Shown: one piece after another, positions 58,699 to 64,000 of the stretch
Position numbering within the stretch: the stretch's first letter is position 1
Layout of the letters: the number at the start of each line of letters is the position of its first letter
From: Kiritimatiellota bacterium
GTDB taxonomy: Bacteria > Verrucomicrobiota > Kiritimatiellia > JAAZAB01
Assembly: GCA_026398415.1 (NCBI GenBank)
Contig: JAPLSY010000019.1
Span: forward strand, 44,995 to 108,994
Direction of reading: 5' to 3'
DNA: 64,000 bases
The notes under the pieces: generated by a model
Told to the model about the DNA's origin: nothing
Database searches by the model: none
The model's input: the letters and a program-made list of their open reading frames with translations, nothing else
Translations under genes and position numbers: made by a program

Positions 58699-61398
58699 TC
58701 AGTCCTGCGCGGTGTCAAGCGCGGTTTCAATTCGAAGCGTCTTAATCATGAATGGTTCAAGCACGGTGGTCACGGCGCCTTGCGCATTCGTTCCCTGCTC
58801 ATCCACCGGATGGCCGTAGAAGTCGCACGCGCTCCAGCGCACAAAACCGGTATCCGCGAGGTTCAAGACCACTTCCGTATGTTTCCCGGCCATTTCGACC
58901 AAGCGCAGCAAAAGAACCGGATCCGTTTGCCGGGCAATGGAAACCAATACGTTATCGGGTGAGATGGAGAGCAGCGATTTAGACCTTTCGGACCACTCGC
59001 CCCGTCCAGCCGCCAGAGGTAGCGCCAAAAGCGGACGATTGCTTGCCATCCCATTCCGCCATGCCCTTGTTGGATCATCGTCAGGCAACGGCATGATGGT
59101 AACTCGGAACGGTAGAACTCCGCCCTGGTAAATGGGACAGTTTGTATTGAATGTGTTATGGAACAGGTGCAGATAAAGGCAGCCCGTCTCAGGCGCCACT
59201 GGCAAATCGAAATTGCCATAGTGTTGCAAAGGCGCCATGCTGAATAAACCGGCCTGATCGGTGCCGATCAGCAGGCCCTTCCGGGTATGATCCCAGAGGC
59301 CAACCCAGTCTTGTATGCCGATATTGTACTGCGCCGACCCCGGGAGTTGGTCTTGTGGAATGCGTACCAGGCAGCCGGCTTGTTCCATAACCACGGCCGG
59401 CTTGGGAATGGCGAAGGGGAAAACAATGAAACCGGCTTCTTTGGCCACCGTCGGATGCTTGATGATCGTTGTGACCAATTCGATTTGTCCGCTGCCTGCC
59501 GCAAGGACAATTTCCTGCTCGACCGTAACCGGCACCGGGCCGCCGGTCAAGTGACGGCGATAGACGACCTTGCCGTAGGCGCTGCCATGATAGATCATGG
59601 CCGGTTCGCACTCGACTTCCGTTGCCCAATTCCAGTTGATGGCATCGCTGATGCCCATGCCGCTGGCATCTTCGCGCAAACCTTCAACCCGGCAATAGAT
59701 AAATTCACCCAGGCTGCGGTCCTGTTGCGTGTCAAGCCATTCGCGCCTGGTTGCTTTTTCGAGCAAACTTACTATTCGCCCGGTTTTGGGATCGAACGTT
59801 ATGCGCCAAACCTCATTCTCGAGCAGTGCGGGAGTCACGTGCAGCAAAGGCGACGGGGGCAACTGCGCGTCCGGCACGATCGCGAACACCCGATAGCCGA
59901 AAGCCGGCACTTCGGGTGAAAAAAACCGCAGGCGTCCGCGCGGGCCGCCGCTTGGTTCGCAATCGCAAGGCAATATTGCGTCCGTCTCACAATCGCGCAA
60001 TGCAATCTTTTCGGGAAAATCACGCTGGTTGTAGTCAACGAGACCACGGCGTGGAAATGAACAGGAATTAATGACCACAAACTGTCCTTCCTGGTCGGAC
60101 TTAACCCGGTCGGCCAGACCGCGTGCCGCCCGGAATAGACCGCTGCGACCGTAACGGTCCGCGGCAAGCGCATAATCGGTTTTGTTCTGCCAGCTTTCCC
60201 TGGGCAGCGCAAAGAGCGTGTCATGCATGGAGCGGCCTTGCCGCAGAGAGTCCTGATAGCCCCACATTGAAATACCGAATGTGTGATCGGAGAAATGCGT
60301 CAATTCCTCGAATGCGGCATCGACATTAAATGGCGGCGCGGTCCGGTTGACGCCGCTAAGACAAATGGCGCTGACGATCCTTCTGCCGGCCTGACGATAG
60401 ATTCCCGTCTCCCGTGCCGTTGTCAGGGCATGGTTGCTCCATGGGCAACTGATTTCACCGCGCAATACGGGCAGGGCTTCCTTGCATTCCCGGCTGAGAT
60501 CCGCAAAGAACTGGGCCGGCGTGGCCAGCCTGATTTCCGGAAACCGTTCGCGCCGGTTCCACTCGGCCACCAAATCGCACACCGACTTGTCAGGTCTACC
60601 ATTATCACCGCCTAATTGAAGCAGAATCTGTTCGGCCGGATAACCTTCCGATTGGAATCGCTGCAACAGATTTTTAAGCGCGGCCGGTCCGGTATCCTTG
60701 GCCATCCCAAGTTCGCTGAAGGCAAGATTGTTATGGCGAAGTCCGGAGAGGTAATCCTGGTAGGGCCGCGTGAAATATGTTCCGCCAAACCCGTAAGGGG
60801 CGTTAAGCCCGGTGCAGGCAGACGGTTGCAATGTTTTGTCGTAACCCAGGCGATAGAAAAGCAGGCGACTGCCGTCCGGCCCTTCGTGCCAGAACAAATG
60901 CGGCAACGAACACTGCAGACAATGTACCCGCCAGCCACCGGACCCAAACAGATAGTAGCAGACACCCGCTCTGGCCAGGACTTGCGGAAAGGCTAGGGAA
61001 TTGCCGCCGATATCATTAAGGTTGGCAGTTACAACAGGAACGCCAATCTCGCGTCCCAGTTCGGTTGTATAGCGCAACGCCTCAATCAGTTCTTCCAATC
61101 CGGGCAGTTGCGGCAAAAACTGTGTAAAGAAGGCGGTTATTTCAATCTGTTTTTTTCTTAACAGGTCTGCAAACACAAGGCGTTCGTCCGGCGTGCAACG
61201 GGCCAGGAAATCACGGACTACCCAGCCGGACTCAAATGTCCAGCGGAACCGTTCCCATTCCGGCCGATCCTGGGTTGCCACACAGGCCTGCAAGACGTCG
61301 CCGGTGGCCTGGAATTGCAGATCGCGAACTTCATCCGGCAGATGAGTGTAACCAATGTCAACGTGTGAAGCACAGCACAGGTATACCGTTTTGATCAT
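58699..61398 (-). CDS. GH38 alpha-mannosidase family protein
   Basis: An 899-residue glycosidase of family GH38. N-terminal CASHVDIGYTHLP binds zinc; the nucleophile region NLNDIGGNSLAFPQVL aligns with the D-xFG-xS-xxLPQ block, and further barrel and beta-sandwich domains fill the rest. There is no signal peptide, so it acts in the cytoplasm on imported mannosides or related sugars. The upstream region holds a palindrome at 61454-61472. It is divergent from the PfkB-HAD fusion, with which it may be co-regulated. Confidence 0.88.
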   Translation of the reverse strand: MIKTVYLCCASHVDIGYTHLPDEVRDLQFQATGDVLQACVATQDRPEWERFRWTFESGWVVRDFLARCTPDERLVFADLLRKKQIEITAFFTQFLPQLPGLEELIEALRYTTELGREIGVPVVTANLNDIGGNSLAFPQVLARAGVCYYLFGSGGWRVHCLQCSLPHLFWHEGPDGSRLLFYRLGYDKTLQPSACTGLNAPYGFGGTYFTRPYQDYLSGLRHNNLAFSELGMAKDTGPAALKNLLQRFQSEGYPAEQILLQLGGDNGRPDKSVCDLVAEWNRRERFPEIRLATPAQFFADLSRECKEALPVLRGEISCPWSNHALTTARETGIYRQAGRRIVSAICLSGVNRTAPPFNVDAAFEELTHFSDHTFGISMWGYQDSLRQGRSMHDTLFALPRESWQNKTDYALAADRYGRSGLFRAARGLADRVKSDQEGQFVVINSCSFPRRGLVDYNQRDFPEKIALRDCETDAILPCDCEPSGGPRGRLRFFSPEVPAFGYRVFAIVPDAQLPPSPLLHVTPALLENEVWRITFDPKTGRIVSLLEKATRREWLDTQQDRSLGEFIYCRVEGLREDASGMGISDAINWNWATEVECEPAMIYHGSAYGKVVYRRHLTGGPVPVTVEQEIVLAAGSGQIELVTTIIKHPTVAKEAGFIVFPFAIPKPAVVMEQAGCLVRIPQDQLPGSAQYNIGIQDWVGLWDHTRKGLLIGTDQAGLFSMAPLQHYGNFDLPVAPETGCLYLHLFHNTFNTNCPIYQGGVLPFRVTIMPLPDDDPTRAWRNGMASNRPLLALPLAAGRGEWSERSKSLLSISPDNVLVSIARQTDPVLLLRLVEMAGKHTEVVLNLADTGFVRWSACDFYGHPVDEQGTNAQGAVTTVLEPFMIKTLRIETALDTAQD

Positions 61399-61453
61399 TA
61401 TATCTTACTCCGTTTCCCCTTTGATGAATCCGGACTGGGCTTGAGTACGATTT

Positions 61454-61472
61454 GTATTTTTAACAAAAATAC
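61454..61472. promoter_or_regulatory. Palindromic operator candidate
   Basis: GTATTTTT-AAC-AAAAATAC, a perfect 8-bp inverted repeat with a 3-base spacer, between the divergent GH38 and PfkB-HAD genes. Its length and AT-rich arms suit a dimeric repressor site. Confidence 0.45.
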
Positions 61473-61499
61473 TGCCGCCAACAAGATCAATGTCAAGAA

Positions 61500-61526
61500 T
61501 TGCACGGGCGGGCAAGGAAGTATAAT
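61500..61526 (+). promoter_or_regulatory. Possible promoter for PfkB-HAD gene
   Basis: A perfect TATAAT at 61521-61526 follows TTGCAC at 61500-61505 by 15 bases. The -10 is good, the -35 weak and the spacing short. Confidence 0.35.
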
Positions 61527-61627
61527 GTATGCATCGTTTTGGAAAAACATTGTTGGGAAGGTTCAAAATCGTTACAGTCGCGCCCTTTCAGGTATGAGCC
61601 GATTATCAAAGAGGGAAACAGACACAT

Positions 61628-63559
61628 ATGAAAGCACCCCGCCGGGACAGGATCCCACTGGAAGCCATATTGGATGCCGTAAGCCGCGTGCGGATTGCCG
61701 TCATCGGCGACTTCTGCCTCGATACATATTGGTTTATTGATGCCGCGGCCGCGGAAACCTCGGTGGAAACCGGTTTGCGAACCAGACCGGTTCGCCGGCA
61801 ACGCTATACCCTCGGCGGCGCCGGCAACGTGGTTACGAACCTGTTGGCGCTGCATGTTCATGACGTGCAAGCCTTTGGCGTCATTGGCGACGATCCCTTT
61901 GGCCAGGAAATGCTCCGCCTGTTAAAGGCCGGGGCAGTCAACGTGGACGGCATGTTGACCCAGAAGGATGATTGGAATACGCACGTCTATACCAAGCCCT
62001 ATGTGGGCGACCAGGAAGAAAACCGGATTGATTTCGGCAATTTTAACCGGCTTGACCAGGCGGTCGGCCGGCGCCTCCTTGAATTACTCGAAGAACGTCT
62101 GAAGGCCGTCGATCTGATTATCGTCAACGAACAGGTCGCCAGCGGCATTCATGGCGCGGAATTCTTCCGGCGCCAACTTGAGCAACTCATGGCACGCCAC
62201 GCGGCCCGGACATTTTTGCTCGATAGTCGCAATTACAGCGACGCCTACACCGGCGCCGTTCGCAAGCTTAATGCGCACGAAGCAATCAGGCTTTGCGGCA
62301 CGTCGCGCGCTCCCGACGAATTGGTTATGTACGCGGAAGCCCGGCAGGCCGCGGAAACGCTGTTTCAGCGCTGGCAACGTCCGGTTTTTGTGACGCGCGG
62401 CGCCAGGGGCTGCATGGTGATGAATACGGACGGCCTGCACGAAGTGCCGGGGCTCCAGATCCTTGGGCGGACCGATCCCGTGGGCGCCGGCGACAGCATG
62501 CTGGCCGGCATAGCCGTGGCACTCGCGGCGGGCTACGACCCGCTCACGGCCGCCACGCTGGGCAATTTCGTGTCCGGGGTCACCGTCCAGAAGCTTTTTC
62601 AGACCGGCACCGCTACGCCGGCGGAAATTCTGGCCATCGGCGCCGATCCGGATTATGTATACCGGATCGAATTGGCCGAGGACCCTCGTCAGGCGCAACA
62701 TCTGGATCAAACCGAAATTGAAATTATTACGGCCTTGCCACAACCCTGGGGATTTACCCATGCCATCTTCGATCACGATGGAACGATTTCCACCCTGCGC
62801 CAGGGATGGGAACGGATCATGGAGCCGATGATGATTCGCGCGGTGCTGGGCGATCGCTTCCAGCATGCCGACGAAACGCTCTACCATAAAGTGGTTCAAC
62901 GGGTTCGCGAGTATATCGACAAGACCACCGGGATCCAGACGATTGCGCAAATGGAAGGTCTGGTGGCGATGGTGCGTGAATTCGCCTGCGTGCCGGACGA
63001 TCAGGTTCGCGACGCCGCCGGTTATAAGGCCATCTATAACGATCATCTGATGGCGCTGGTGCGCGAACGCATCGCCAAGCTCCGGCGGGGTGAACTGGCG
63101 GTGGAAGATTACACCTTGAAACACGCCGTGGCGTTCCTGCACGTTTTGCATCGGGCCGGTCTGCAGTTGTTTCTGGCCAGCGGCACGGATGCCCAGGATG
63201 TGATGGACGAAGCCGCTACGCTGGGTTATGCCGACCTCTTCGAGGGCCGCATCTACGGCGCTATCGGCGATGCCACCCGTGAAGCCAAAAAATTTGTGCT
63301 GGACCGCATTCTGAACGATATCGGGACGGAACATGCCGGTCATCTGGTGACCTTTGGGGATGGGCCGGTTGAAATTCGCGAGACCCAGAAGCGCGGCGGA
63401 TATACAGTCGGCATTGCCAGCGATGAAGTGCGCCGCTTCGGCCTGAATCGCGAAAAGCGCGCGCGCTTGATTTGCGCCGGCGCCGACCTGATTGTCCCGG
63501 ATTACTCCCAAATGAGCCAGGTGCTGAAGGTGTTCGGCTTCCCGGCGGCAGTCCCGTAA
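61628..63559 (+). CDS. PfkB sugar kinase - HAD phosphatase fusion
   Basis: A 643-residue fusion. Residues about 15-345 are a PfkB/ribokinase-type kinase like the HldE N-terminal domain: VIGDFCLDTYWF, GGAGNVVTNL, and DPVGAGDSM with the catalytic Asp. Residues about 375-640 are a HAD hydrolase, with FDHDGTIS (Asp382, Asp384) as motif I and VTFGDGPVEI as motif IV. A kinase and phosphatase in one chain is unusual and suggests sugar-phosphate processing. The AGE-family gene follows 36 bases downstream, so this may be a sugar-catabolic operon. Confidence 0.85.
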   Translation: MKAPRRDRIPLEAILDAVSRVRIAVIGDFCLDTYWFIDAAAAETSVETGLRTRPVRRQRYTLGGAGNVVTNLLALHVHDVQAFGVIGDDPFGQEMLRLLKAGAVNVDGMLTQKDDWNTHVYTKPYVGDQEENRIDFGNFNRLDQAVGRRLLELLEERLKAVDLIIVNEQVASGIHGAEFFRRQLEQLMARHAARTFLLDSRNYSDAYTGAVRKLNAHEAIRLCGTSRAPDELVMYAEARQAAETLFQRWQRPVFVTRGARGCMVMNTDGLHEVPGLQILGRTDPVGAGDSMLAGIAVALAAGYDPLTAATLGNFVSGVTVQKLFQTGTATPAEILAIGADPDYVYRIELAEDPRQAQHLDQTEIEIITALPQPWGFTHAIFDHDGTISTLRQGWERIMEPMMIRAVLGDRFQHADETLYHKVVQRVREYIDKTTGIQTIAQMEGLVAMVREFACVPDDQVRDAAGYKAIYNDHLMALVRERIAKLRRGELAVEDYTLKHAVAFLHVLHRAGLQLFLASGTDAQDVMDEAATLGYADLFEGRIYGAIGDATREAKKFVLDRILNDIGTEHAGHLVTFGDGPVEIRETQKRGGYTVGIASDEVRRFGLNREKRARLICAGADLIVPDYSQMSQVLKVFGFPAAVP

Positions 63560-63595
63560 TCATACGCGCCAACCGTTCGTAGAAAGGGAAGTCCC

Positions 63596-64000
63596 ATGAA
63601 ATGTTCCGGCCACAACACACCCCTGCAACTCAGCGAGCGTAAAGTCCATGCGATCATAGATAAACTCGATCCTTACCTCCGCCAACGCTTGTTGCCCTTC
63701 TGGCTCGACCGCGTGGTGGATCGCGCGCCGGGCGGCTTTTTGACCTATTTCGACCACAATGGCCAACCCACGGGCAAAACCCTCAAAACACTGGTCGGCC
63801 AGTTGCGCAATATCTTTACCCTTTCCAGTATCCATCGCGCCGGGTTGGACGATGGTCGTGCTCTGGATGCGGCCCGCCAGGGAGTTTCATTCGTCATTCG
63901 CCACTTCTGGGACCGTGAATACGGCGGCTGGTATTGGACCACCGATCGCGAGGGGCAGGTGCAGGATGACAGCAAGATCATGTATGGCCAGTGTTTCGGG
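63596..64000 (+). CDS. N-acylglucosamine/cellobiose 2-epimerase-family protein (partial)
   Basis: The first 135 residues of a protein cut by the window end. It has the (alpha/alpha)6-barrel start of the AGE family: HFWDREYGGWYWTTDREG is the typical F-x-D-x-x-GGWY motif, and LRQRLLPFWLDRVVD and GQLRNIFTLSSIHR are also characteristic. Members epimerise sugars at C2 (GlcNAc to ManNAc, cellobiose, mannose). AAAGGGA before the ATG supports the start. Confidence 0.85.
   Translation, partial: MKCSGHNTPLQLSERKVHAIIDKLDPYLRQRLLPFWLDRVVDRAPGGFLTYFDHNGQPTGKTLKTLVGQLRNIFTLSSIHRAGLDDGRALDAARQGVSFVIRHFWDREYGGWYWTTDREGQVQDDSKIMYGQCFG

Noticed and set aside
62084..63511. Minus-strand frame of 475 codons opposite the PfkB-HAD gene
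   Set aside because: Antisense shadow; all kinase and phosphatase motifs are on the plus strand.
1..64000. CRISPR arrays, tRNA or rRNA genes, insertion sequences
   Set aside because: No regular 25-40 base repeats with unique spacers, no T-loop/anticodon patterns outside genes, no transposase motifs.

Overview
The window reads as one 64 kb piece of a fairly GC-rich Gram-negative chromosome, most likely from the PVC superphylum (Kiritimatiellota/Lentisphaerota-like). The hints are indirect: lipoproteins and secreted proteins built from DxDGDGxxD (FG-GAP/VCBS) repeats and LamG domains, GH38 and GH4 glycosidases, several URO-D-like methyltransferase paralogues, an EF-P/EpmA pair, and a tsaC-phosphatase-rpiB-glyA cluster. 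No rRNA, tRNA, CRISPR array, prophage or transposase was found. The assignment is inference and no 16S rRNA is present to test it.

Layout. 0-8.4 kb (minus): secreted/calcium-repeat proteins, an SNase-fold protein and a ceramidase-like hydrolase. 8.6-11 kb: an orphan solute-binding lipoprotein, a 27-residue membrane peptide and a GH4 glycosidase. 11.4-13 kb: efp and epmA. 13-15.4 kb (minus): DMT transporter, XRE-cupin regulator and PHP hydrolase in one overlapping operon. 15.8-21.2 kb (plus): M55 aminopeptidase, purD, a sialidase-like protein, purE and an S41-like protein. 21.2-29.2 kb (plus): tsaC, a low-molecular-weight phosphatase, a fused rpiB-glyA, an ABC-2 exporter, a large periplasmic-facing protein and a duplicated DUF1284-like protein. 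29.2-40.1 kb (minus): M28 peptidase and an envelope polysaccharide block (GT4, coiled-coil protein, Wzt/Wzm exporter, YfhO-like membrane protein, AlgJ-like acetyltransferase) and a GH10-like lipoprotein. 40.5-43.8 kb (minus): mnmE-mnmG, with two perfect parS sites inside mnmG. 43.9-45.1 kb: a GT4 enzyme. 45.3-54.5 kb (minus): a catabolic block of carbohydrate esterases, a Gfo/Idh/MocA oxidoreductase, three URO-D-like proteins and a 54-residue protein, with a divergent AraC regulator at 54.7 kb. 55.5-64 kb: an rRNA cytosine methyltransferase, a two-domain NDK, a DUF6951-like protein, a GH38 alpha-mannosidase, a PfkB-HAD fusion and the start of an N-acylglucosamine 2-epimerase-family gene.

How the parts work together. 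Housekeeping genes for translation and tRNA modification (efp/epmA, tsaC, mnmE/mnmG, rsmB-like), purines (purD, purE) and one-carbon/pentose metabolism (rpiB-glyA) sit between accessory blocks for glycan breakdown (GH4, GH38, sialidase-like, acetyl esterases, SGNH) and surface polysaccharide export. This fits a heterotroph living on complex, acylated or otherwise decorated carbohydrates.

The strongest unusual signals are: (1) two parS centromere sites, 48 bp apart, inside mnmG and translated as a roughly 33-residue insertion; (2) an unusually varied set of intergenic repeats, including degenerate heptamer tandem families (AGACGAC, GATGTTC, GATTACT) that resemble cyanobacterial STRR elements; (3) several proteins in which one copy of a duplicated or otherwise recognisable enzyme domain has lost its catalytic residues (NDK, alpha/beta hydrolase, S41, SNase); (4) a URO-D/esterase locus with an overlapping 54-residue gene.
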